From Oppiella nova (taxonomy: Eukaryota > Arthropoda > Arachnida > Sarcoptiformes > Oppiidae), in contig CAJPVJ010000234.1 of NCBI GenBank assembly GCA_905397405.1, positions 6,453 through 31,108 of the forward strand: a DNA stretch of 24,656 bases. The letters run 5' to 3'. Under the pieces are notes generated by a model. It saw only the letters and a list, made by a program, of their open reading frames with translations, searched no databases and was not told the DNA's origin. The first letter of the stretch is position 1, and each line of letters begins with the position of its first letter. A program made the position numbers and the translations under genes. This document shows positions 11,501-21,453 of this stretch, piece after piece.

Positions 11501-14411
11501 TGTACAGTATATATATGCCTAGCGAATGGTGATGCTAAAAATAGACTTTATGTTATTTCGCTAAAAGGTTGAGCATTAGGTAGATATTTGACCTTTATTA
11601 CTTTTTTCTGGCACACACACACATACTGTATATACATGTATAGAAAACTATTCACCCATTCATTCAACCGTACATTCGCTAAAGAATTAAGGAATTAGAC
11701 TCAAGACCTGGTATTATATAAGTATTCAGTCGTCACTATATATACAGTATAATAGGATATATAGTCCAAGATTTATATGTGATATACTGCGAGTCCATTC
11801 AGTCTCACTGAACATTACGAGAGAGAGAGAGAGAGAGAGATGTATAGTTAAGTCACATCTAAATGTTATATAGTATTAGAATTAATGTGGTTTGAAGTGT
11901 TAGGGAAAGACTGCTATATCTGCCATTCCTATCGATCCATCCATTTCCACTGTACTCTCTCTCTCTCTCTCTCTCTCGCACACAGACACACAGAAAACAG
12001 TCGTTTATCTCTCAGTTGTTCTCAACATTTATATCCACAGGTTTTTTGTTGTCAAAACAAACGACTGTTTGATATTTTGTATTAATTATCTCTCGTTTGC
12101 TATTTTATTAGCGTTTGCTTTCCCTTTCCAAACGCACCGTTGTTTTTGTCGCACATTATTGACATTAAAGGCGCCAAATTGTATTTTTATACGCCAAAAA
12201 GTATGTGGGTCATACACAGAAAGGTGCGTGTGCTAGGAGCATGGGTGGGCGGGAGGTAGGTAGGTGCTGTAGGATAAAAATAATATTTGTTGCTAAGGGC
12301 AACAGGCTGATTTTATTTCTGAGAATTTTATGCTAGCTTAGTTATTTTCTTGAAAACAAGTAGGAATTTCTTGATTAATAAGTATTTACTGATATTATAT
12401 TATTTATATTTTATTTATAGTATATTATCTCGTTAATTCTGAGAATTATATTTATATTTTCAAACTTTTTCTATTCTGTATATATATAAATGCAATATAT
12501 TTTAATTTCTAAAGGGATAACATTGATCCTAGTTACCTTAAGAGAATTACTATAATTTTAATATAATTAAATAATATTTATTATCTGATAAGCCTGCATT
12601 ATTAAATCTCTAGCTTATTCAATATCATATAAATATGTATACGTGCATAATAATTTCTATATAATATGGTACATGTACATTTTTACATAAATACATCTAG
12701 CCGCGTATACTAACCTTAACACTTTGAGCGAGGTCTCGAAATCGCCCCTGGTAGGCGTGACCCATGGATTGGTGGCCGGATTTGTTTGCACCTCCCACCG
12801 ACTGACCATGGTGGTCAGGTTGTGCCGGTACGACAGTTTCACAGTCTCGCAGTTGATGACCTCCCAGATTGGGTTACGTTTGAGCCACGCGTTACACGTA
12901 TCGACCAGAAAGCTATCCGTCAAACGGCGTGTGTGTGTCGGTGTCGGGGGTGGGGGTAGGGGTGGAAAGGCAGAGTAGATTAGTATAGTATTATAGCAAT
13001 TGTTTAATTGAAATATTAAATCATTTTTTTGTGTGTGATTTATTAGCTATTCATGTCTCGTATGTCTAGTGAATATGTACAGTATTTGAATGTTTGCACA
13101 ATTAGTGCTAGCACAAATAGTGTGTAGGCAAAAATGTCATGTTATTTATCGTATTTATAATTACGGTAATTGCTATGTGTATTATATACGATGTATAAAT
13201 ATCGCATGTAAAAAATAAAATAATATCTAATGATACACAGAATATTCTGTGAATTTTAAATATTTATGATACATACTCTATATATAAATATATATAAATT
13301 TATATTTAGGATAATTAATCTAAATTTTAAGTCCAATGTTTTTAATACGGCCTAAGTGTGCTAGTTTAAAATAGATTTCAGTTTAAATTATTTAGCGTGG
13401 CAAATAAATAGCTATTATATTTTTAATGTTTACACACTAGTAGTCAATCGTAATAGAAATTTAAACGCCGTCAATATTTATTCAATTATCGTATTATGTA
13501 GCTCGCAATGTGTAAACTACTAGCATATAAAGGTTATATAACTGAAGTGCTATTAAATATGTAGGTTAATTTTAAAATTCATTTCATGTGTAAACACAAA
13601 TTAAATCATTTTAGAGTGTTTTTTGGGCTATTTTTAGCCTTTTCAAGCATGCTGCATTTATGTAATGCCAGTCCTATGTAATTCAAGTACCAATAGCGTG
13701 GATTAATATTGTACTTGAAATATATATATTACAAATAAAAAGTGCGAATAAATAAATATATTATCCACTTTATAAATATTAAAATCAATTACTGTTGACA
13801 TTTATAGATGTTAGAAATAATATAAATCAGCTATCAGATTGACAAATATCGTAATATAAATACAGAACTAATCTCATTATGGGTGAGTATAATATAATTA
13901 TATTATTTAATTAAGTATATGTAAGGTTATAAAAATTGGGATTAACAGAATATATATATATATATTTATATATATTAATATTAAACCTCCTTAATCATAT
14001 AAATCTACTACTGTACCAAGCACACAATATTAAACAATAATCAAACTAATTTATATAATTAGTGTCATTTAATTTATGTAACTACTTATATTCAAAACTA
14101 GATAAACTAGCTACAATAAATCTACACACCTACTATAAATTTCTAATTTTAACACCAGTGTACATATATAAATAAAATAAATAGCGAGCACCAGGGTGTG
14201 GTATATGAATAGTGAGGGGGTGCACCTACCGAAACGAGTGGTACTCCACTTGGCTATTGCCGGAGAATTGGTGGACGGAGGGCACGAAGTCGACGTAAGT
14301 GAACCGGGCGTCGTGGGGTATCTCCTTCTCCAGGATCAGGGGGTCCTCCGGTTTTTCGGGACAATTTTTCTCCCGGGATATACGGTTCAGGTATACCGCG
14401 CAGTAAGCCAT
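8516..14411 (-). CDS. Unrecognised 478-residue protein with four diverged internal modules
   Basis: Five minus-strand exons join in phase: 14411-14230, 12912-12715, 10618-10134, 9715-9489 and 8860-8516. Donors are GTAGGT, GTTAGT, GTATGT and GTATGA; acceptors include AACACAG and CCCAACAG. The ATG at 14411 sits in a good context (CAGCCATGG), and the product ends ...TSCACM. There is no signal peptide or membrane helix, so it is probably intracellular. By eye it has four related units, at about residues 36-133, 146-226, 233-318 and 332-424. Each carries an F/P-containing start, an amphipathic stretch with N or W (NAWLKRNP, INAKIRA, SQWLSDNP, INNWIKE), a strand like CETVKL/IESLNV/QSIDIK/AETVEV, and a closing strand with aRV.Y-like residues (VLRVWI, IIRLFY, ILRVAY, AIRVYF). 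A Gly/Ser/Pro-rich basic tail follows residue 425. I cannot name the family. Exon junctions are well supported by phase; the function is unknown. Confidence 0.75.
10021..10133 (-). other. Possible alternative 3' end by reading through intron 3
   Basis: If the GTATGT donor after exon 3 (10133-10132) is not used, the frame stays open for 37 more codons to a TAG at 10021-10023. This would replace the last two exons with a short, hydrophobic, aromatic-rich tail ending IVIGASFF. Such a product would lack the fourth module and the Gly/Ser tail. The spliced form is favoured because both sides match in phase. Confidence 0.2.
11819..11840. repeat. (GA)n microsatellite
   Basis: Eleven GA units in a row on the plus strand, inside the 2.1 kb intron of the minus-strand gene. 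GA tracts are known binding substrates for GAGA-factor-type proteins in arthropods; whether this one is used is not visible. Confidence 0.9.
11955..11977. repeat. (CT)n microsatellite
   Basis: A run of CT dinucleotides followed by CA-rich sequence. It is complementary to the GA tract about 115 bp upstream, so the pair could fold in a transcript of this intron. Confidence 0.9.
12913..14229 (-). other. Intron 1 of the repeat-domain gene
   Basis: A 1.3 kb AT-rich intron. On the minus strand the acceptor end is a C-rich tract (12940-12965) ending GGATAG|C. The intron contains a 16 bp palindrome (13236-13251) and a TA-rich tract (13950-13980). No coding signal is seen. Confidence 0.65.
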
Positions 14412-14452
14412 GGCTGGTGCGAGGGGAACGGGTGGTCGTCCACTTCAGGGGG

Positions 14453-14458
14453 TTTATA
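14453..14458 (-). promoter_or_regulatory. Possible TATA box of the repeat-domain gene
   Basis: TATAAA on the minus strand, in a locally GC-richer setting, 42 bp before the ATG at 14411. A start site 25-30 bp downstream would leave a 5' leader of only about 15 nt. TATA-like words are common in this AT-rich DNA, and an upstream noncoding exon is an equally possible alternative. Confidence 0.25.
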
Positions 14459-15193
14459 TTAGGGGAGACCCTACTTGTGTTTTATTAGTAGGAATTAAAT
14501 GTATTTTTTTTGTTAGTAATAATTATTAGTATAGTGTTTTGTATTAATAACAAATAGTCTTGATGAAAATTATTGTTGTTACTTTTATTATTAGTATATA
14601 ATAAATGTTTTTATTATTAAATGTTCTTGTCGCGATTTTTATTAGCAAATTATTTACTGGCTTATTGTTTAGCGATATTATAATTATTATAAATATTATC
14701 CAAAAAAATGTAGTTAACAAATGCCAAATGATATGATACGCGAGTAGTTATATAACACACGGTGAATATATCGTAAAAATTATTTTGTTTTCATTAATCG
14801 TACTGAAAATGAATATATATTTTGATGTTTGGCTTGTGTTTAGAAATTCATTTGTAAATTCTGTACATATATTCTGTAAATATTAATTATACATTTAATA
14901 TTACCACGATCCTGGTGATGAGGTTACAATGATGTGTGTGTATATGTATACGAATCGGGTGCTGATATACAATATATATATATTAAGAAACTGTATGTTA
15001 TTCTGGAAGCAAATGGTTATTATTATTATTATTATTTGTTATAATACACACTCACATAGACATAGACACAGAATATTCTGTAATATATATGTTGTATACG
15101 AGAGGCTCATAAACGGAGTAATGAGTTGTAGTTAACGTCGAGTCGGATTGAGTGGATACAAGTGATTACACAGTGTTTTGTTGCTTTTGCACC

Positions 15194-15304
15194 GAAACGT
15201 ACCGTCATTACAGGTAGTATACATCGTTTGTGTAGTTTTTGTTGTTATTTGTTATTCAATTATTTATTTATACACTCAGAGAGGGTGAGAGAGAGAGAGA
15301 GAGA
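15194..15304 (+). repeat. Direct repeat, copy 1 (111 bp, ends in GA tract)
   Basis: Begins GAAACGTACCGTCATTACAG and runs through a T-rich middle to CACTCAGAGAGGG and a GA tract. An identical copy starts at 15861, 667 bp downstream. Flanking sequences on both sides differ between copies. Confidence 0.92.
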
Positions 15305-15827
15305 ATATCTCGCAAATAGCAAATGATTTATGTCTGAGCTATCATATATATAGCCAGCCAGCACACAATATTTCAATAATACGAAAAAACAATAACAAAC
15401 AAAACAAAAATGTAGCACGGCTTAATGATCAGCGAGTACAAACAATACGCGAATGGATTAAAAAATATACGCTATGTATGATGGCAATTGTTTTGACGAC
15501 ATGAATATAATGATAGCAAATATATATATACTGTATGTATGTATATATATATATATAATGTTATATATATATATTTTTGCAGTCGCGGACTAGTAGTGGC
15601 TGTTTAAGCATTGGATGTGATGTAATAAATGTAATGTAAGGCTATATCGCAACTGGAAAGCCATCATATTATTGATCCTCGACTTCGAGAGGTGTTTACA
15701 CTCTGTCTATGGACTCCTCGCGCGAGTAGAGTATGTATGGGAAGTACTTGTGCACAGACTCGCCACCCGGCCATCGCTGGTAGCTATGGTTAGGGATGAC
15801 TAGCAATCGGGGATAGAGAGAGAGCGC

Positions 15828-15830
15828 GAG

Positions 15831-15862
<32 letters not shown>
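15828..15862. repeat. (GA)n microsatellite
   Basis: An almost pure GA run preceded by a related imperfect stretch (AGAGAGAGCGCGAGTG). It abuts the second copy of the 111 bp direct repeat. Confidence 0.85.
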
Positions 15863-15865
<3 letters not shown>

Positions 15866-15949
15866 GTACCGTCATTACAGGTAGTATACATCGTTTGTGT
15901 AGTTTTTGTTGTTATTTGTTATTCAATTATTTATTTATACACTCAGAGA

Positions 15950-15971
<22 letters not shown>
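15861..15971 (+). repeat. Direct repeat, copy 2 (111 bp, flanked by GA tracts on both sides)
   Basis: Identical base for base to 15194-15304. It begins directly at the end of one GA tract (about 15828-15862) and ends in another (to about 15989), so it is framed by GA repeats, unlike copy 1, which has GA only on its right side. Confidence 0.92.

Positions 15972-15989
<18 letters not shown>
15950..15989. repeat. (GA)n microsatellite
   Basis: A GA run following GAGAGGGT in copy 2 of the direct repeat; it is longer than the matching run in copy 1 (about 15285-15304). Confidence 0.85.
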
Positions 15990-17524
15990 ACTCAACTATT
16001 GTGTCGACGGCGTCTCAGTAGTCTGAATTGGACAGGGATTGCAATCTATAGCCCCTTACCTGTCACTAGTGTCATACCTACCCATAACTCTCTCATATAA
16101 CATAACATTGGATAGGGGGCTGAGCGCTGGTAGTGCTATGTGTTTACACACGAAAGCAAACGCAGAATTGATTATTAATTTTTAATTCATTAGGATCCTT
16201 ATTTGATTAATGTTTGTGGTATGAAATAAAATAAATTGTCACAAATTATTAACATGATCCAATATGTTATGTAATAATTATTTGCCCATATATTTTTATA
16301 TTAATGCTCAGTATTTATATATTTAGCGTAGGTGGTTAAATATTTATAGCTATCAAATATATATAATATTGTAGTTACGCATTATGCTCGACTAGGTAAT
16401 TTTAATTACGGCATTATATTAAAGCGATTAGTTACACAATAACTTGATTTAATAAATATTTAATTAGATTGTGTAAGTGCAATTTTATATATTATAAATG
16501 TGCGTGAAGTAATTAAAAAAGTAAAAAAAGTAATTAACCAAATAATGTACATATTAAATTATTTATTAGATATTATATGTGCAGGTATATGTATATAAAA
16601 TATGCTTTCTACAGTATTATATAAATATTATATATACACACAAATTCATGGGTAAATAAAATATACGCTCAAAAGTTTTCATATAATAAACGACTTGTTT
16701 GCTAGACTTATCGGAAACTAAAATGTATTGTTTTTTATACAAACACAATTTTATATTTACATTGTAGTTTTAATATAGTTGAACCCGGTGACATTTCGAA
16801 ATTAGGGCATATATATACACACAGCTACTGTTTAACGTGTATTTTATTTTAAAAATGATAAATGCTAGTATATATATATGTATATTCAATTTGTAAAATA
16901 TTGATTCATTTTATGAAATCATATATCTGTATGAATTCATTTAATAATACGGTAATGTGATTTTTATATTATAAATAATGATACACTGCGAATATATAAA
17001 ATAAATGATGTTTATTCAAGGGAAAATATATAATAAGTTTTTACATGAAATGTTGAAATGTTTTTAAACTTAAATAAAAACATATTTTGTAAATCAATAA
17101 TTTATTGTCAAGCTATACGTGAATTATTTTTATTGTTTTTATCATTAATTAATAATTAGGGAAATGATTAGAAAGTAAGGGACAGGTGTCCGCAAAGTCC
17201 TTAATGTATTGATTCACTAACTATTCAGTGGTTTTCAATACACATGAGATAATAGTGTATAAAATACTGTACATTTACCACCTGTACAGTTAATATATAA
17301 AAGTTTATATTTAATTCAATTTTAATTAGCATTACTATTTGGTCTGGCACATGATTAGATTAGTAATTTGAGTTTGAAAGTACCTGTTGAATTTTTGTAG
17401 ATTCATATTTTATAAATATAAAGTATGTTGTTAATACAAAAAATCTATTACTAATAGACTATTATAATAATAATAATGATTTACGACTAAATAAATGTTA
17501 TTTATAATTTAGCATACATTTATA

Positions 17525-18744
17525 TTAGCGAGGGTATAGCTGTGTCTATTGTGGTGAATGCGCTCACCCCGATGGTAGCAAGGTCAGGCAATTATTGGCT
17601 ACTAGTGGCCAGTGGTGTACTGTTCGGTGTGTTTCAGTTTTATATTCCCTTACACTTAAGCCTTGTTCTCTAATATAAGGTATTATTTTACAGAATATTC
17701 TGTATATTTGCTGAAAGTTTATTTAATAATAGTTTTTATTTTTGTATTTTAAGTACTTTTCTGGCGTTTCCTACTATCGCTGCAAACATTGGGTCCATAG
17801 CCACGACAGATTTATCTGGCTATTTAGCTCAACACAGGTCTGCCGGTAATGGCCCTCCATTTTCTATGTCTAAGTTATTTATAATGAATAAATAATTTTT
17901 AAATAAAAATATTAATTAACTAGCACAAAAATAATTTTTAGTAACAATAATAGCCACTCTATAGCTAATCGTAAGGATTATATTTATGAAAAGCGAGCTC
18001 CGGGATCATCCCTGGATATCCCCTAAGGAACTACACTATATTCAGTCAAATATCGCCGCAAATACTGATAATAAGCCTAAGAGTATGTCTAAAGAGTCTG
18101 TCCCATGGCTTAAGATATTCACATCAATACCAATGATTGCCATTATTATCACCAAATTTGCCATGAATTGGATCTAGATTATGCTAGTGCTAAAATTACC
18201 AGCCTATTTTCAAGCAGTATTTAATTACCCTGTTGATCAGGTAATAATCATTAACCGTGCTAGTGTGATTTAGTAGTTTTAATATTTAATGCTATAATTT
18301 ATTTTAATAATTTATCGCAGCATGGCTTAATTGTCTCATTAGTATACATCGTAATGACTATTAGGTAAGTGTTTTTAATACAGATTAATGATGTTATCCG
18401 GTTACATTGCAACTTTTAATTTGACTTGATTACTGTTATAAATAATTTTGTGTGTTTATATATACCTGTATAAATATTTAATTTTAAAATTTATTGCAAG
18501 CATGTTGATTAAATTTATTTGTATTGTGAAAGCAGTTTTATACAATTTACTGATTATATTTTAAAGTTTTATAATATAATATACTTTGTATAGTGATATA
18601 TAAATATTTTTGTATCAAAAACAATGTTATATTTTGTAGTTTTTTTTGTAAATGGATTTTTCGCTGACTTTGTAAATGGATTTTGGATATTTCACAAAAA
18701 AATCATTAGTAAAATACTTTTGAGAAAAATATTTGAGTCTATCT
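17525..18744 (+). pseudogene. Decayed SLC17 transporter copy, exons 1 (3' part) to 5
   Basis: Aligns by eye with the live copies on either side. Exon 1 survives only from the MFS motif 2/TM3 region (about 17525-17675); it matches AVSIVVNALTP...ARSG.YWLL.AS, then has Gly for the conserved TM4 Arg, a small deletion and a stop. Exon 2 is at 17753-17870 with its 3' splice donor damaged. Exon 3 (17942-18240, 299 nt, the same size as in the third copy) has in-frame TAG codons before MKSELRDHPW and after MNWI. Exon 4 (18321-18364, 44 nt) is intact. Exon 5 (18640-18744) has one extra T and a 24 bp-period internal duplication and is 105 rather than 89 nt. Introns are retained, so this is a duplicated gene that died, not a retrocopy. 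TM1 and the first outer loop are gone. Relics of exons 6 and 8 lie further downstream. Confidence 0.9.
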
Positions 18745-19134
18745 GTAAGTACAATATTTAACGTATTTATGTATTATTTTAATATAATGTTAATCTTTAG
18801 AGTATATAAGCTATTAAATATTGATTACTTAAATCAAAACTTGCGATAAATCAATGTATGAGTGCTAAAAATAATCATTATTTTACGCACGTATTGTAAA
18901 TTACTTTTTATTTCATTTAATGATAGAAATAATATAAAATTTTTGATATAAATACAATAACAATTTATTGTACTGTACTTAAAATTACGATAAAATATTA
19001 TTACCTGTAAGTAATGATATTTTTATTATGTATAGTGCATGCAATAATTATTATTAATATAGTTTTAATAAATGATATTTATTAATAAAAATTACAATAA
19101 TAAATATTAAAATTTATATATAAAATTTATATAG

Positions 19135-19200
19135 CTATTTTTGGCTAGTCTATATGCTTGGGGCTATAACTTTAACCAAATGTAATAGCTAAAATATTTA
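19135..19200 (+). pseudogene. Relic of SLC17 exon 6
   Basis: After an AG at 19133-19134 the sequence CTATTTTTGGCTAGTCTATA and its continuation to CCAAATGTAAT match exon 6 of the live copies (CTACTTTTGGATCCGCTATA ... CAATGTAATGATACT). The translation keeps IFG.SICL but has three stop codons, and the 3' part and donor are lost. It belongs to the dead copy whose exons 1-5 end at 18744. Confidence 0.75.
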
Positions 19201-19876
19201 TAATTACTGTAACTATATTAATAATAAAATACAATACAATTATGATTAAAACATAATACAAGAATGAAAGTCCTAGGGCAATTTTATCATTGAAAAATTA
19301 AAATTATATGAATAGGGTAAATGAATTTGTTTTAAGTTTTTAAATTTTATTATCAAAAGCGCTAACATTATTAATATAAAAGTCAAACGTATGGGAAAAA
19401 GTAATACAAATGTTAACCAAAAATACAACACATCAAAAAGACTAAACTCATTGGTATAAGAGCTTTGGGTAGAAATTATGTACAGTTTTACAAAATATAA
19501 TTAATAATCAAAATTAAATTTTGAAATTTAAGATCAGATTTCTAGGGATGGGGGAACACAAAACCTCATTATACTAGAGACCCTATTTATTATTATCAAT
19601 TCATATACTAACTACCTAGTTAATTTTGATAATATTGACTACTTTATTGCAAAATCATATTTGTTATTTTAGGAGTAATTATAACCTGTACATCGAAAGT
19701 TACAATATAAAATGATTTAAAAAGTAATTTTATTTTTAAAAAGTAAAAGTCGTGTAATTAATATTTTTATTAATATTGTAAAATTATATTAAAAACGTCG
19801 TGCGCAAAATATTTAAAAAAGTAATTAAAATAACTATGTTTTTTATTAATTTGGTTTTTTATTACATTTTTCGTCC

Positions 19877-19919
19877 GGACTTTCACTTTAAAAAACTAAA
19901 TTACTTTTAAGTGAAGTCC
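19877..19919 (+). promoter_or_regulatory. Inverted repeat just before the Gly/His-rich gene start
   Basis: GGACTTTCACTTTAAAA (19877-19893) pairs with TTTTAAGTGAAGTCC (19905-19919), apart from single-base bulges, around a loop of about 11 nt. It ends 13 bases before the ATG at 19933. It could be a 5'-leader hairpin, a pair of inverted protein-binding sites, or the scar of a small palindromic insertion. Confidence 0.6.
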
Positions 19920-19932
19920 AATTGAGACAACA

Positions 19933-21370
19933 ATGAAAAAAGTAACTATAATCTCGTTGACAGTGGTAATACTGATACTATCGGGTAAGCTAGCAATAAA
20001 ATTAATACTACATTGAACAAATACCTACTTTAATCTTGTATGCATTTAATTATAATCTATTTTTCTTATAAAAATTAAAATGTACATAAAATTAACACAC
20101 AGACTAATGTAGCATTTATTTTAAACAGTGTAATCTATTATAAAATATAGCGAGGTAATAACTAATAAGTAATGATGTATGTCTAATTTCAAGATATACA
20201 CTCATCTGATGGCCAGTCAGCACCATCTGGTCAGGCATCAGGCGCTTCAAACCAAAGCGCTATTCCTATAGCGATACAGTGGCACCTAATGTGCCCGTAG
20301 GTGGTGGCGCTGTTAACGGTACTATTTGGACTGTTAGTTCTACTAATACTAGTATTGCTAATAATGCTAGTCTAACTGGTGGTCCCGCGGGTAATGGTAC
20401 TGTCACGGGTGGAACTGGTGGTATATCCCCAACCGCTCCTATTATACCAATTGGTGCTTTTGTTGGTGTTGGTGGTGGTGGTGGTGCTTCTCCTGCTGCT
20501 ATCAATCCTAATGGCTGGTGGGGTAATAACCAAAGCATTAGTGTTGTTAATGGTAGTAACGCTACTGGTGGTGCTGTTGGCGGTGTACCAGGTGGTGGTG
20601 TTACTAACAGTAGCCGTCCTGGTTATCATGCTTATTATGGCCGGGGGGAAGTTGCTGCTAGACCAGAGTACGGCAGCGCCGGTGACTTGGTAAATGGCAC
20701 CTTGGTATATGGTTTTAGACCACCGGTACAGGGCGGGTATGAAGGTGGACATCGTGGCCGACACCGTGGTCATCATGGACGTGGACATGGACATTGGGGC
20801 GGTGCTGGTCATGTATTGCACAACGCTCCTGTTGCTCCTGGTATTACATACAGCGGTCCTGGGTATTACGATGCCCATGGTACCATGGTGTATGGTGTAA
20901 GACCAGGGAGCGAGAGTGCTGGTGCCTGGGTAAATGGTACCTGGGTAAGTAGTTTTGGACCTGCGGGACAGGGCTGGGGTGGTGGACATCATAGGGGGCC
21001 TGGGCATCACGGACATAGAGGTTATTCGCATGTTGGACGTGGACGTCGACATCGACATTGGGCTGGTGATGCTCCTATTCTGCATAATATTGGTCCACCT
21101 GTTAATGCCAGTGGCACTAACGGAACTGGTGGTATAATCCCAAACGCTCCTGTTATACCAGTTGTTGGTGGTGGTGCTGTTAATATTAGTGGCGCGGCTC
21201 TTAGTTCTGTTGGTGTTATACCAGGTGGTGGTAATGCTATTGTTGGCGGACCTGGTAGTGCACCCCCAGTCGCACCTATTATACCAGGTGGTTTTGGTAT
21301 CTCCAAAATAAATAACCCTGAATACGCACAACAGATCATGTCAAAGATGTTGGATGATGATAAATTTTAA
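19933..21370 (+). CDS. Secreted Gly/His-rich, N-glycosylation-rich repeat protein
   Basis: Exon 1 (19933-19984) encodes a signal peptide, MKKVTIISLTVVILILSG, followed by donor G|GTAAGC. The preferred exon 2 is 20280-21370 (acceptor GATACAG|TGG, matching phase), giving 380 residues. The mature part is mostly Gly, Ala, Val, Asn, Ser and His. It has about ten NxS/T sites (NGT, NTS, NAS, NQS, NSS, NIS) and two His/Gly/Arg-rich modules of about 80 residues, near residues 132-200 and 211-289. Each module carries VNGT(L/W)V, a GHHG-like block and a HWxGxxxxLHN close. AP.IP/APVIP-type motifs recur at the N- and C-terminal thirds. It ends with a non-repetitive tail, NNPEYAQQIMSKMLDDDKF. This could be a cuticle, silk/cement or defence-type glycine-rich protein; the sequence does not decide. 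It lies between exon relics of a dead SLC17 copy and has a good AATAAA downstream. The exon 2 start is the weak point, because a different frame is open just upstream. Confidence 0.75.
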
Positions 21371-21447
21371 AATGTTGTACACCAGTTTTTATTGTAGATT
21401 TGAATTACAATATTTTTGTCACTTGATCAATTGAATGTAAAATTTAT

Positions 21448-21453
21448 AATAAA
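21448..21453 (+). terminator. Polyadenylation signal AATAAA for the Gly/His-rich gene
   Basis: AATAAA lies 78 bases after the TAA stop codon, a normal distance for a short 3' UTR. A/T-rich background makes chance matches frequent, so this is only moderately supported. Confidence 0.45.

Larger units (their letters stand above)
10619..12714 (-). other. Intron 2 of the repeat-domain gene, with GA and CT microsatellites
   Basis: A 2.1 kb AT-rich intron without a supportable nested gene. It contains a pure GA tract (11819-11840) and a CT tract (11955-11977) in opposite orientation about 115 bp apart. A GT-rich patch lies near 10700-10730. A somewhat less AT-rich stretch at about 12120-12270 has no reading frame of note. 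Confidence 0.65.
14460..17524. other. Intergenic region with microsatellites, a direct repeat and a less AT-rich island
   Basis: No supportable gene. It separates the 5' end of the minus-strand gene from the decayed plus-strand SLC17 copy, so it should hold the minus-strand promoter region. It contains an ATT microsatellite (about 15018-15039), TA tracts (about 15536-15576), three GA tracts, an exact 111 bp direct repeat, and a less AT-rich segment of about 550 bp (15580-16130). From 16140 to 17524 it is plain AT-rich DNA. Confidence 0.6.

Noticed and set aside
15906-16100. 64-codon frame through the GA repeat
   Set aside because: Its middle is just RERERE from the microsatellite, and part of it lies in the duplicated 111 bp segment; there are no splice signals or conserved content.
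17525-18744. Third functional transporter gene
   Set aside because: Several in-frame stops, a frameshift in exon 5, missing TM1, a damaged exon-2 donor and loss of exon 7 rule out a full-length product, although some single exons remain open.
20379-21137. Plus-strand frames rich in Val/Leu overlapping the Gly/His-rich gene
   Set aside because: Frame-shifted readings of the same repeats: GGT-rich codons read out of frame give Val/Leu strings.
20372-21331. 319-codon minus-strand open frame opposite the Gly/His-rich gene
   Set aside because: It is the mirror of a GGT/GCT/ATT-biased coding repeat. The product is Thr/Ser/Met-rich low complexity with no signal or domain, and the plus strand has the signal peptide and polyadenylation signal.
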